Positions 1-9,050 of a DNA stretch of 64,000 nucleotides are shown here, one piece after another. Location: assembly GCA_024403855.1 (NCBI GenBank), contig JAKSRC010000001.1, positions 183,865 to 247,864 on the forward strand. Direction: 5' to 3'. How positions within the stretch are numbered: the first letter of the stretch is position 1; the number at the start of each line of letters is the position of its first letter. The notes beneath the pieces were generated by a model, which was not told the origin of the DNA, did no database searches, and saw nothing but the letters and a program-made list of their open reading frames with translations. Source of the stretch: Saccharofermentans sp. (GTDB lineage Bacteria; Bacillota; Clostridia; Saccharofermentanales; Saccharofermentanaceae). A program made the position numbers and the translations under genes.

Positions 1-293
1 TTAGGCGCACCTGTTCTAACGGCAACGACCTTAGGCTTTACTTCGCCCTTTAAAAGCGCAGAATCTTCGAAAGGTGCCATAGCATTAGCGGATTCTTCTG
101 TAAAAGATGGCGTATCTGAATCTCTGTAATATCCTCTGTTAGCATCTTCGTAATGGACATTAACATCTACTCTTGTTCTTCTGTCCATTGGAATATGGCG
201 GTCGGGGTTAAGTCTTCCCGGTCGTTCATAAAGAGGCAACTGACTAGTGCTCTTATTTAAGGATGTATTTTCTTCTTCAGCCATCTCGTGCAT
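1..293 (-). CDS. C-terminally truncated (window edge) protein of unknown function
   Basis: An open frame on the minus strand runs from an ATG at 293 (or the in-frame ATG at 284) off the left edge of the window, giving about 97 residues with no stop. The sequence is hydrophilic, rich in Arg, Asp and Pro near the start, and contains the stretch RPGRLNPDRHIPMDRRTRVD. I recognise no domain, signal peptide or membrane segment. It starts 23-32 bases after the stop of the large helicase gene and in the same direction, so it is probably the next gene of the same transcript. No strong ribosome binding site precedes either ATG. Confidence 0.6.
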   Translation of the reverse strand, partial: MHEMAEEENTSLNKSTSQLPLYERPGRLNPDRHIPMDRRTRVDVNVHYEDANRGYYRDSDTPSFTEESANAMAPFEDSALLKGEVKPKVVAVRTGAP

Positions 294-315
294 TATACCA
301 TACGACGAATACGTC

Positions 316-3300
316 TTACTCTGAAGCCTTCACAAAGCCGTCATCGTCAAGGATAAGAAGTTCCTGCCTGATTGAATAATCAACGGCACGTTTTCCGAGC
401 ATATAGTTATCCGAATCAGTGGGGACTCTTGTAAATCCCATTGCTTTAGCTGTCTCAACGATAAGGTTTTCATAAGGCATGCCATACTGAGCTTTTGCAA
501 GATACTTTGACGCACAAGCAGCTTCCTGAACAGGAATATCACATGCCTTTCTGGGCTTCTCCCCTTCTGCCGGCACTCTGAAATAGTCCATTACCTTTCC
601 CAGCTCAGTACCGTCTTTCCAGACAAAAATAACTTCCTCATCATCGTCTTCTGATGCTAAATCCAGTCTCTGATTGGTGTACTGAATATTAGAAAGCTTC
701 GCAACACGATTCATAAGATCTGAAAAACGCTTTTTAAGGTTCGGCGTCATTCTTTCGATTCCAACAGAAGCTAAAAGAGTTTTTGCAATTAGCTCTTTAC
801 TGATTGGCGATTCCTGCTCGATTATGGACATAATCTGATCTTGCAGAAAATCTGTATTACGCGCATCACAAAATGCTTCAGCAGTCAGAGATTTGCCACT
901 AATATGTGCTGTTTTGTAGATGACTCTGGGACAGACCTGTTCTACATCGTCAGTTTTTTTTTGAGCCTGCGCTTCAGATTCGCTTACTTCTTCGTTAGAT
1001 TCTGGTTCAGAAACTGATGCTTCCGGTTCTTCCGTTGAATCGTCTTCAGGCTTATTTGTGCCATTAATTATTCCAACGAGCTTCTCGAAAACAGCATCAG
1101 GATTCTCCCACCATTCGATAGACCAAACTCTTGCGATGTTCCATCCAAATCCCTTGAGCATTGAGATCTGAGATACTTCTCTTGACGTTGTAGTACCGGA
1201 AGAAGCATATACAGGTCCATCAAGAAGGATACCAAGACAATATGTACCATCCTTTTCAGGAGATACAACGCCGATATCGATCTTAAAGCCTGACTTACCG
1301 ACACCCTTTTCGGTATTAAATCCGATTGCGTTAAATCTTGCACAGATATCGTCGGCAATTCCGGTGAAATCCTTATTACGATCGATAAGAGGTGTGCCGG
1401 AACCGTCAGATGAGCTTCCTGTAGAAGCGATATCCTGATCCCAAACGGTGCTACCGGCTGCATACTGAAGGAATCTCTTAAATGATTTAACACCTTCTGA
1501 TGCTGTATCACCAATTCTGATTTCTTCAGCTGCCATAGATGCAAATACTTTCATCTCGATTCTGGATCGTGTAACAGCAACATTAAGTCTTCTCCAGCCA
1601 CCGTCTCTGTTCAACGGACCGAAGTTCATAATGAGCTTGCCTGTCTCATCCTTACCATAGCCTACGGAGAACAAGATAACATCACGTTCATCACCCTGGA
1701 CATTTTCGAGGTTCTTTACGAATATAGGCTCTTCACTTCCGAATGCCCATTTCTCAAGAACTGCGTCCTTGCTTGCAGCGAGATCCAACATATCTTCGAT
1801 GAGTGTCTGTTGCTGGATATTGAATGTAACTACACCTACACTGTACTTGGAAAGAACAGGATCATGAGCACGCATGCAGATCTCATCGATAACAGCCTGA
1901 GCCTCAATCTTGTTGGTTCTTGAATTACCGGAATCGAAAGTACCGCCACAATCAACCATTGTAACCTTGGATACTCTGTCATCAGGAGACGGGAATGTAT
2001 AAAGCTTACCTTCATAGAAAGACTTATTGGAGAAAGTAATAAGACTCTCATGACGGCTTCTGTAGTGCCATGCAAGGAACATCTGAGGCATAGAAATTGC
2101 AAGACAGTCATCAAGAATGCTTTCAAGATCATCAGTCTCAAAATCTTCTACTTCTGTAGTCTGTTCCATAAAGAATGACGTAGGAGGCATCTGCTTGGGG
2201 TCACCAACGATTACGGCTTCCTTACCTCTTGCGATAACACCAATAGCCTTACTTGTAGGAAGCTGTGAAGCCTCGTCGAAAACAACAATATCGAACATTC
2301 CGCACTTTTCAGGATCAAGATACTGAGCGCATGAAAGAGGGCTCATAAGAACACATGGGCAAAGCTTCAGAATGAGGTCTCCTACCTGAGTAAACAAGGT
2401 TCTGATAGATACGCCTCTTCCGCCTGACTTAATTGCATGCTGCAAAATACCAAGAGCTGATGATACATTTGCTTCGTGAGTGATATCAGGAAGATTCTTC
2501 GCAATTCGCAAATAGATTTCCTGTCTTGTAAGCTTTTCGAATTCGTCGTTAAGCTTTGACAATTCACTAATTCTCTGCTCGAAAACAAGACCTGAGAAAG
2601 TCCTCAATACATCAGCATTGTCGATGATGAGACCAACTAACACCTTGCTATAGCCCTTACGGAATGAACCAATAAGGTCTTTTCCGGAAATTACACCATC
2701 GCTATATGCATCAACAAGATTATCGATCTTATAAGTTCTGCACTTGGAAGACATGAGATTAAACTGCATACGGTCTCTTAAGTAATCACTGTCTGCCTTA
2801 AGAGTAACTGCCATCTGCTTCTTTGCATCAAGTGAAGACGCTAATGGCTCAAATGCACCACACTCAAAGCCGTATGTGCTATTAAGTGCCTCATAAGTAT
2901 TCTTATAGTCTTCACTCTTCATTCCGAATGCGGCTGCAGCTTCAGTAATCATGACATCACTGCTTCCGACGAGCTTTCTTACTGATCCGATAGGATCAAA
3001 TGAAGACATCTCAGTAAACAATGCATGTGCATTCTCATTGAGTGCTTCTACAGCTGCGATATCAAATCCAGGGAAAACTACACCGGGATTATAGAGCTCG
3101 CCAAGATAGCCTCTTGCAGAAGCGATAAAGGCCATCGCATTCTGAATAGAGTTCTTATAGTCTGCAAGGAGTTTAAAGTCCTGCTCAAGAACTTCTTTAC
3201 GGTTACCCTTAAGATCGTAAGCCTTAACCTTTTTATAAACGTTATTCTCGGCCATTCCTCTCAAGAGTGCATTCTTAGCTTTTGCTGTAACAATCTCACT

Positions 3301-5388
3301 TAAGAGTGCAGCACCATCCAGATCAAGAAAACCCGGCTGATATACAGTAAGAATCGCATCACGCTTAGCAACAGCATCCTTAACGCTTACAAGCATATCC
3401 TTTATTGAAAGATATGCCGCCTCTGTATCATCACAGCAGATATATCCCTTAGGAAGATTGAGCGCCTTGAGTCTGGAGATCAGTGCGCTGACCTGACTAA
3501 GACCTGAAATTCTTCCAAGAGTACCGGGTTCACCGGGAACACGACAGTTGTTAGCAACAAGAAGGTTATCGTAGATTTCAACGCTTGATGCAAACTCATC
3601 GAAAGCTCTGACAAAAGAATCAACCAGGATAGGAAGATTATTCTTAGCTTCCTGTGAATATCTTGAGGATTTTACAAAAGGAAGCTTACCCTGAAGATTT
3701 GTTGAAGAAGCAATAAGTTCACCTAATGAACTCTCAATCTCATTTGCTCTGTCAAAAGTAATCTCGTTAAGGAAACCCTCATCAAAAGAACCACAATCAG
3801 GGAAAGCCTGATTTGAGAAATAGATATTGATGAGTTCATAAAGTGACAAACCACAGCCACGAGTTGTATGAAGCGCATCAACATACTTATCGAGTTCTTT
3901 TCTCTTATTTGCGATATCTTCCAAGGCCTTGTCATAATCGCCGGACCCCTTTGCTTTAAGGCTTACTTCACTGGCAACCTTAAGCTGGTCCAAAACATAG
4001 CTCTTACGAACCTTGTTGGAATGGAGCTCAAGACAGAAAGGTGCGACACCGATCTTCTCAAGTCTCTTATAAACGACATCAAGAGCAGCCTTCTTCTCAG
4101 ACGCGAAAAGGACCTTCTTACCATTTGCAAGGCAATTAGCAATTATCGAAGTAATTGTCTGGGACTTACCTGTACCCGGAGGGCCATGAAGAACAAAGCT
4201 CTCTCCTTCACCTGCGCACTTAATTGCAGCAAGCTGAGAAGCGTCTGCAACGATAGGAAGATAAACATCTTCTTCAGGAACTTTTCCGGTCGATGAAATA
4301 TCTTTAGCTTCCCATTCGAGCTTTCCTTCGATAAGACTCTTAACGATCTTGTTCTTTGAAATCTCATCTCTGTGGCTATGCATATCGTTCCACATAACGA
4401 ATTGTGAGAATGAGAAAAGGCCCAATACACATGCAGGAATAACTTCCCACTTCAATGGCATTACAATTTCCTGAACCTGATCGAAAATAGCCTTAACATC
4501 AACACCGGACTCATCTCTGGGAAGTTCATGCTTATATGCATCAAACTCGATACCGAAGTCCTGTCTGAGTTTCTCTGATACAGTGACGTTGAACTGAGTA
4601 TCTTCGTCTCTCTTTCTCATCGTATACTTGATTCCGAACTTCTTAACAAGTTCAACAGGAATCAAAAGGATTGGCGCATAGCAGGGATCCTTCTTATCTT
4701 TCTCGAACCACTTGAGGAAGCCACAAGCAAGGTACAAAGTATTCGCACCATTTTCTTCCATAGAAGCCTTGGCGCCTCTGTAAAGATTCTTAAGATTATT
4801 TTCAAGAACAGCAGGAGTAACAGAAGAAACTAATGTCCCTTTCTCATACTGGTTCTTGATATAAGTCTCAAATTCAGAAATCTCGGGAAGATCTTCAATC
4901 GTATAATCCTTGGCAGGGATCTCAGCCTTCTTTATTTTCTTGGTAACTTTTGAAGCAGGCTTAGCTTCTTTTGCCTTTTCCTTTACAGGCTTTTCGCCAT
5001 CCTTAGGAGCAGTTGTTTCTTCGGAAGATTCTTCAGGCTTAGCCTCAGATTCGTCATTTGCCTTAGCTTCAGCCTCAGCTTTCAACTCGTCAATGGTTTT
5101 AACACTGTCAGGGAGTTCCTTTGGACCTTCAGGTGCTGATGCATCTTCAGGCACTTCAACATCTTCAACATCAACTGCTACTACATCACCTCTCGAAATA
5201 ATCGAGAAGCCCTTGCTCTTTTCCTGAGCAATATAATCTTCAATCTGTGCACAATCGGGCACAAAAAGCGGGATAGCAGTACCTTTAATTTTGAGATTAA
5301 GAAGTGAATTACGTGTGCTTAAATCGAGGAGTTTTCTCTCCCACATATCGAATTTGACGTTACTTCGTTCAACATTGAGTTCACCCAT
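316..5388 (-). CDS. DUF4011 - superfamily 1 helicase - PDDEXK-like - DUF3320 protein (Hhe-like defence protein)
   Basis: A 1690-residue protein with a DUF4011-type N-terminus (from residue 10 and again about 160-350), interrupted by an Ala/Glu/Lys-rich insert at about 80-155. A superfamily 1 helicase core follows: Walker A GPPGTGKS near 402, Walker B DEASQLP near 1037, VGDPKQMPP, NVQGDERDVI, and LNVAVTRSR near 1269. A restriction-endonuclease-like fold of the Vsr/MTES_1575 type follows (KIDIGV near 1370, GILLDG near 1395), then a DUF3320-like segment near 1520-1600. This architecture is the one reported for the single-gene anti-phage system Hhe, so nucleic-acid cleavage during phage infection is the likely role (inference). 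The start has a good site (GGAGG, 9 bases upstream). In many relatives the nuclease motif has Glu where this protein has Leu in GILLDG, so activity is uncertain. Confidence 0.88.
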   Translation of the reverse strand: MGELNVERSNVKFDMWERKLLDLSTRNSLLNLKIKGTAIPLFVPDCAQIEDYIAQEKSKGFSIISRGDVVAVDVEDVEVPEDASAPEGPKELPDSVKTIDELKAEAEAKANDESEAKPEESSEETTAPKDGEKPVKEKAKEAKPASKVTKKIKKAEIPAKDYTIEDLPEISEFETYIKNQYEKGTLVSSVTPAVLENNLKNLYRGAKASMEENGANTLYLACGFLKWFEKDKKDPCYAPILLIPVELVKKFGIKYTMRKRDEDTQFNVTVSEKLRQDFGIEFDAYKHELPRDESGVDVKAIFDQVQEIVMPLKWEVIPACVLGLFSFSQFVMWNDMHSHRDEISKNKIVKSLIEGKLEWEAKDISSTGKVPEEDVYLPIVADASQLAAIKCAGEGESFVLHGPPGTGKSQTITSIIANCLANGKKVLFASEKKAALDVVYKRLEKIGVAPFCLELHSNKVRKSYVLDQLKVASEVSLKAKGSGDYDKALEDIANKRKELDKYVDALHTTRGCGLSLYELINIYFSNQAFPDCGSFDEGFLNEITFDRANEIESSLGELIASSTNLQGKLPFVKSSRYSQEAKNNLPILVDSFVRAFDEFASSVEIYDNLLVANNCRVPGEPGTLGRISGLSQVSALISRLKALNLPKGYICCDDTEAAYLSIKDMLVSVKDAVAKRDAILTVYQPGFLDLDGAALLSEIVTAKAKNALLRGMAENNVYKKVKAYDLKGNRKEVLEQDFKLLADYKNSIQNAMAFIASARGYLGELYNPGVVFPGFDIAAVEALNENAHALFTEMSSFDPIGSVRKLVGSSDVMITEAAAAFGMKSEDYKNTYEALNSTYGFECGAFEPLASSLDAKKQMAVTLKADSDYLRDRMQFNLMSSKCRTYKIDNLVDAYSDGVISGKDLIGSFRKGYSKVLVGLIIDNADVLRTFSGLVFEQRISELSKLNDEFEKLTRQEIYLRIAKNLPDITHEANVSSALGILQHAIKSGGRGVSIRTLFTQVGDLILKLCPCVLMSPLSCAQYLDPEKCGMFDIVVFDEASQLPTSKAIGVIARGKEAVIVGDPKQMPPTSFFMEQTTEVEDFETDDLESILDDCLAISMPQMFLAWHYRSRHESLITFSNKSFYEGKLYTFPSPDDRVSKVTMVDCGGTFDSGNSRTNKIEAQAVIDEICMRAHDPVLSKYSVGVVTFNIQQQTLIEDMLDLAASKDAVLEKWAFGSEEPIFVKNLENVQGDERDVILFSVGYGKDETGKLIMNFGPLNRDGGWRRLNVAVTRSRIEMKVFASMAAEEIRIGDTASEGVKSFKRFLQYAAGSTVWDQDIASTGSSSDGSGTPLIDRNKDFTGIADDICARFNAIGFNTEKGVGKSGFKIDIGVVSPEKDGTYCLGILLDGPVYASSGTTTSREVSQISMLKGFGWNIARVWSIEWWENPDAVFEKLVGIINGTNKPEDDSTEEPEASVSEPESNEEVSESEAQAQKKTDDVEQVCPRVIYKTAHISGKSLTAEAFCDARNTDFLQDQIMSIIEQESPISKELIAKTLLASVGIERMTPNLKKRFSDLMNRVAKLSNIQYTNQRLDLASEDDDEEVIFVWKDGTELGKVMDYFRVPAEGEKPRKACDIPVQEAACASKYLAKAQYGMPYENLIVETAKAMGFTRVPTDSDNYMLGKRAVDYSIRQELLILDDDGFVKASE

Positions 5389-5445
5389 AAGTGAATCCTC
5401 CGGATGCGTTTTGCGTTTTTCAAATTCAATTATATATTATTTTAA

Positions 5446-6159
5446 TTAATTTGAATTAAGCCTTTTTCTAAGTTCTTTATAATCCGGCACAATTTCAGCC
5501 ACAATTTTCCAGAATCTCGCTGAATGATTTGGTTCAATGAAGTGTGAGAATTCATGAACAACTACATATCTAATGAGTTCCCTGTCCTTCTCGAAAAGTC
5601 TGTAGCTGAATTTTAATTCGCCTCTTTTTGCGAAACATTCACCCCAGAAAGATTTATACTCACCAAGTGTAATCTTTTTCGGCATGGAGACGCCGCGCCT
5701 CTCAAAAAGCGGATACATCTCATTGCACAAATCGACAATGACACTTTTAAGGACACTCCTTCTCCACTTTTCAAAAGTCATGTATTTTGATCGATAATCG
5801 GAAGGTTCTTTTACTGCAAGCTTTATAACTCCGGCTTCTTCGGAACAGATATTCCTTGAACCCTGCACTACATTTAAGACACATTGTCTTCCAAAAACAC
5901 TGAAAATCTCACCATCAACAAACTGCCTGGACAGACTTCTCGTACTTTCCTGTGCCAGCATATTATCAATTGCTTTTAGAAGATAATCCTGCTTTGAAAT
6001 GATGAATGCTTCTGCTTCGCCTACAGATGCAAAATAAGGCAACGAGCAGTATAAACTGCCATCGCGCCTTACACGGACATTAATATTCCTGATTCTTTTG
6101 CGTTCGAATTCTACAGTAATCTCACGGTCGCCAAAAAGCAACTTGCGAACAGAGGACAT
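5446..6159 (-). CDS. YgjP-family (DUF45, M48-like) metal-dependent hydrolase
   Basis: A 237-residue protein ending in the family hallmark: HEFSH (an HExxH zinc motif, about residues 201-205), followed by EPNHSARFW, whose His is the usual third ligand. The N-terminal part (LLFGDREITVEFERKRIRNI) is the typical beta-rich YgjP opening. There is no signal peptide, so it acts in the cytoplasm; the substrate is unknown. Family members are often found beside type I restriction genes, which makes the position directly upstream of the Hhe-like helicase-nuclease noteworthy. The gene lies 57 bases before the helicase start and 9 bases after the acyl-CoA synthetase stop. The ribosome binding site is AAAGGA. 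Confidence 0.85.
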   Translation of the reverse strand: MSSVRKLLFGDREITVEFERKRIRNINVRVRRDGSLYCSLPYFASVGEAEAFIISKQDYLLKAIDNMLAQESTRSLSRQFVDGEIFSVFGRQCVLNVVQGSRNICSEEAGVIKLAVKEPSDYRSKYMTFEKWRRSVLKSVIVDLCNEMYPLFERRGVSMPKKITLGEYKSFWGECFAKRGELKFSYRLFEKDRELIRYVVVHEFSHFIEPNHSARFWKIVAEIVPDYKELRKRLNSN

Positions 6160-6168
6160 ATGATTCCT

Positions 6169-8037
6169 TTAAGAATTTGCCTTGATCATCTTATCGAAAT
6201 TCTTGCCGTTCATGTCATACATTGTATGACCCAACTCAGCAAGACGAGATTCGATGTGTTCCTGCTCCTTAGGACGCTTGATCTTAAGTGTCGTAGTCTT
6301 AATCATATCTTCTTCTGAGAAGACGAAATTTCTTACGATCTTATACTGAGGCATCTTGTGGTTAGCAATGTGCATCTTGTCACTGAGATATGCTTCAATC
6401 TGTCTGTCGTCAGGTTCTGTAGTAAGACCAAGTTCTGCTCCGATAGCACTACGGTCAATAAGAAGCTTAGCACAGATATCGATACCTTCACGCTCGTTCT
6501 TGTTACCCCAGACGAATGCTTCAGTAACGCCCTTAATTTCAGTAATGACAGCCTCAATCTCCTCAGGGAAAGCCTTCTTACCATTTGTAAGAACGATCAT
6601 GGACTTAACACGACCTGTAATGAAAATACAACCATTCTTGTCAATATAGCCCATGTCGCCTGTATGGAGCCAGCCATCTTCATCAATAGCTTCTCTTGTA
6701 GCTTCTTCATTCTCGTAATAACCGAGCATGACACAATCAGACTTTGTTAAGATCTCGCCTACCGCCTTAGGTCCCTTTCCATCAGCATCAATAGCAGCTG
6801 TGATGCCTGCCATAGGACGACCTACGGAACCGTGAACGTCACATGCGATACTGTTAACGGAAATAACCGGTGAAGTCTCAGTAAGGCCGTAACCCATGAA
6901 GAACTGGAGACCAAAGTCAGAGAAAGCATCAATATAACGCTTATCAATGCCGGCACCGCCGATGATGATCATACGGAAATTACCGCCGAGCTTATCCAGG
7001 ATTTCCTTGAATACAGCACGTCTGACATCAATACCACACTTCTTAAGGAAACGAGTTACAGGTCTTGCAATTGCAATGAGTCTTTCCTTGCCGGAAGCCT
7101 TGATACCATCTTCAATTCTTGCGTAGATATTTTCGAAAAGGAGCGGAACGGAAATACATACCTGAGGCTTCCATTCCTCCATATTTTTTACGATGTATCT
7201 CAAACCGTCACTTAAGCAGAGGCATGCACCACATGAAAGAATAAAGAAGTCGCATGTGTTCTCAAAAGTGTGATGCAAAGGAAGAATTGAGTATGCTCTC
7301 TCTCCCTTTCTTACATCGAGAGTCTGAGTAATAGAATAAACATTTGAAATGATGTTGTTGTGCGAGAGCATAACGCCTTTACTCATGGATGTTGTACCAG
7401 AAGTAAAGAGAATAATCTTTGTTGCATTGACATCGATTACAGTATCTTCAAATTTTGTATCGCCTGCTTCACGCATAGCAAGACCTTCTGCAATAAGGTC
7501 ATAAATGTTATAGAAGCGATCGTCATTTTCCGGCCATGTATCATCAGGTGTCTTTCCTGTGAGGCCTTCCTTATAGAAAATAACGAACATATCAAGAGGG
7601 AGATCAAGTTCACCACTCTTAATCTTCTTAGCAATGGAAAGAATCATCTTGTGGTGCTTGTGATGATAAAAGATAACACGTGATCTTGATCTTCTGAGAA
7701 GCTGAATAAGTTCATCCTCAGGAAGAGCTCTGTCCATAGGAACACCGACAGCACCAGAAGAAAGGATTGCGTTATAGGAAACATGCCACTCATAGGCATT
7801 CTCACCTACTACTGCGAGCTTATCACCTGCATACTTACTATTAAGGATATAAGTTGCAAGTCCCTTAATATCTCTACCATATTCAAAAAAAGTTCTGTGA
7901 ACTTCTGAAAGCTTTGGTGAACGTCTGAAAATGAACGCGTCAAGTTCGGAATACTTATCACAAGTACGAACTACCAAATCACGTAAGTCAGTAAACCTCT
8001 CGGCTGAAAAAACAGGCGTGCCCTGAACTTGATACAT
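6169..8037 (-). CDS. Long-chain acyl-CoA synthetase / AMP-binding ligase
   Basis: A 622-residue ANL-superfamily enzyme that activates a carboxylic acid, probably a fatty acid, with ATP to an acyl-adenylate and then a thioester. Visible motifs are the P-loop LFTSGTTSMSKGVMLSH near residue 210, GYGLTETSP near 382, and GWLHTGDMGYIDKNG near 456 followed by the hinge ITGR. A Lys-rich C-terminus (LKIKRPKE) holds the probable catalytic lysine. Length and motif order match the FadD/FAA1 type. The ribosome binding site is GGAGG before ATTTAAATG. It is the first gene of the minus-strand run and divergent from plsC, so acyl activation and phosphatidate synthesis may be controlled from the same intergenic region (inference). 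Confidence 0.92.
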   Translation of the reverse strand: MYQVQGTPVFSAERFTDLRDLVVRTCDKYSELDAFIFRRSPKLSEVHRTFFEYGRDIKGLATYILNSKYAGDKLAVVGENAYEWHVSYNAILSSGAVGVPMDRALPEDELIQLLRRSRSRVIFYHHKHHKMILSIAKKIKSGELDLPLDMFVIFYKEGLTGKTPDDTWPENDDRFYNIYDLIAEGLAMREAGDTKFEDTVIDVNATKIILFTSGTTSMSKGVMLSHNNIISNVYSITQTLDVRKGERAYSILPLHHTFENTCDFFILSCGACLCLSDGLRYIVKNMEEWKPQVCISVPLLFENIYARIEDGIKASGKERLIAIARPVTRFLKKCGIDVRRAVFKEILDKLGGNFRMIIIGGAGIDKRYIDAFSDFGLQFFMGYGLTETSPVISVNSIACDVHGSVGRPMAGITAAIDADGKGPKAVGEILTKSDCVMLGYYENEEATREAIDEDGWLHTGDMGYIDKNGCIFITGRVKSMIVLTNGKKAFPEEIEAVITEIKGVTEAFVWGNKNEREGIDICAKLLIDRSAIGAELGLTTEPDDRQIEAYLSDKMHIANHKMPQYKIVRNFVFSEEDMIKTTTLKIKRPKEQEHIESRLAELGHTMYDMNGKNFDKMIKANS

Positions 8038-8156
8038 TTAAATAACCTCCGAATATCCCCTCGTCTTATCTGACTAAAGACAAACTCAGCAAAATATAAC
8101 ACACTTTCACATTATTTTACAATAATAGAACAATTCGCCAAAAATCAGTTTTTGAG

Positions 8157-8162
8157 TATAAT
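8157..8162 (+). promoter_or_regulatory. Likely -10 box of the plsC promoter
   Basis: A perfect TATAAT lies 36 bases upstream of the plsC start. The matching -35 region is weak (TTCGCC at 8134-8139, 17-base spacer). The 160-base gap between the divergent acyl-CoA synthetase and plsC must hold promoters for both. Confidence 0.5.
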
Positions 8163-8197
8163 ATATTAAATTTAAGTCCAAAGATTCAGGAGCTTAT

Positions 8198-8962
8198 ATG
8201 TCTGAAGATAAAACAACTAAGACTATTCAGAAAGCTGAGGCCAAAGCGTCAAACGCTGACCACCAGAAGAGTCTTGATGAGAAGTACCCTACAAAACGAG
8301 GTTTCTGGGACGTAGCAGCCAAAAACGGCTTTCTCCTCCTTACCCATATCTTGTGCGATATGAAATGTATCGGCAAAGAAAATTTCCCCAAGAACAATCC
8401 TTACGTCGTAGCATCTAATCACCAGAGCTATCCTGACGGTGTCCTTATCATCGATTATCTCCCTAAGGGTCATTTCAAATACATGTGTTGCCTTGCCGCC
8501 TCAGATCTTGAGACCAATCACGGCAAATTGGGCCGACTCATTATGCGCGTTGGCCGTGGTATTGCCGTAGACCGTTATGGTAATCCTGTAAGAGGTCTCA
8601 TCAAAGCAAAGAAGGAAGTCGAGAACGGTAATATCTGTTTCGTCTTCCCTGAAGGTACAAGAACGCACACAGGTAAACTGGAAGAAATGAAAGACGGCGC
8701 TTCTTACCTCGCTATCAAGGCCGGCGTACCTATGGTGCCTGTATATATTGCCGGTGCATATCAGATCTGGCCGAGATCATCAAAGAAGCCTCATCCTCTT
8801 AATGGTCTTCACCGCCGCAAGATCAGAATCTATGTCGGTGAGCCTATGTATGGTGCTGACTACGACAACGATGCTCACAAGATGACCGAAGCACTTTCTG
8901 CATGGATGCATGAGCACGAAGATCTTTACTGGGATCCTGAAGTTAGCCCTAAATCCAAATAA
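8198..8962 (+). CDS. plsC: 1-acyl-sn-glycerol-3-phosphate acyltransferase
   Basis: A 254-residue PlsC-family acyltransferase that adds the second acyl chain to lysophosphatidate at the inner membrane face. The catalytic block is NHQSYPD (His75, four residues, Asp80). Motif III is VFPEGTRTHTG near 147-157, and the substrate-pocket motif VPMVPVYIAG follows. The first 40 residues are charged and Lys-rich, longer than in a minimal PlsC, with a hydrophobic stretch (FLLLTHILC) after them. The ribosome binding site AGGAG is 6 bases before the ATG. It is divergent from the acyl-CoA synthetase and converges on the permease-acyltransferase fusion gene. Confidence 0.92.
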   Translation: MSEDKTTKTIQKAEAKASNADHQKSLDEKYPTKRGFWDVAAKNGFLLLTHILCDMKCIGKENFPKNNPYVVASNHQSYPDGVLIIDYLPKGHFKYMCCLAASDLETNHGKLGRLIMRVGRGIAVDRYGNPVRGLIKAKKEVENGNICFVFPEGTRTHTGKLEEMKDGASYLAIKAGVPMVPVYIAGAYQIWPRSSKKPHPLNGLHRRKIRIYVGEPMYGADYDNDAHKMTEALSAWMHEHEDLYWDPEVSPKSK

Positions 8963-8990
8963 TCAGCAGTTTTTATTTATGTAAATTAAT

Positions 8991-9028
8991 ACCGCGCAAA
9001 CTCTTATGAGAATGCGCGGTAATTTTTT
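8991..9028. terminator. Bidirectional terminator between plsC and the permease-acyltransferase gene
   Basis: An inverted repeat ACCGCGCA / TGCGCGGT (8991-8998 and 9013-9020) is followed on the plus strand by a T-run at 9023-9028. It sits between two convergent genes. Confidence 0.75.
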
Positions 9029-9050
9029 GTATTAAATCTTTAGATTCGAC

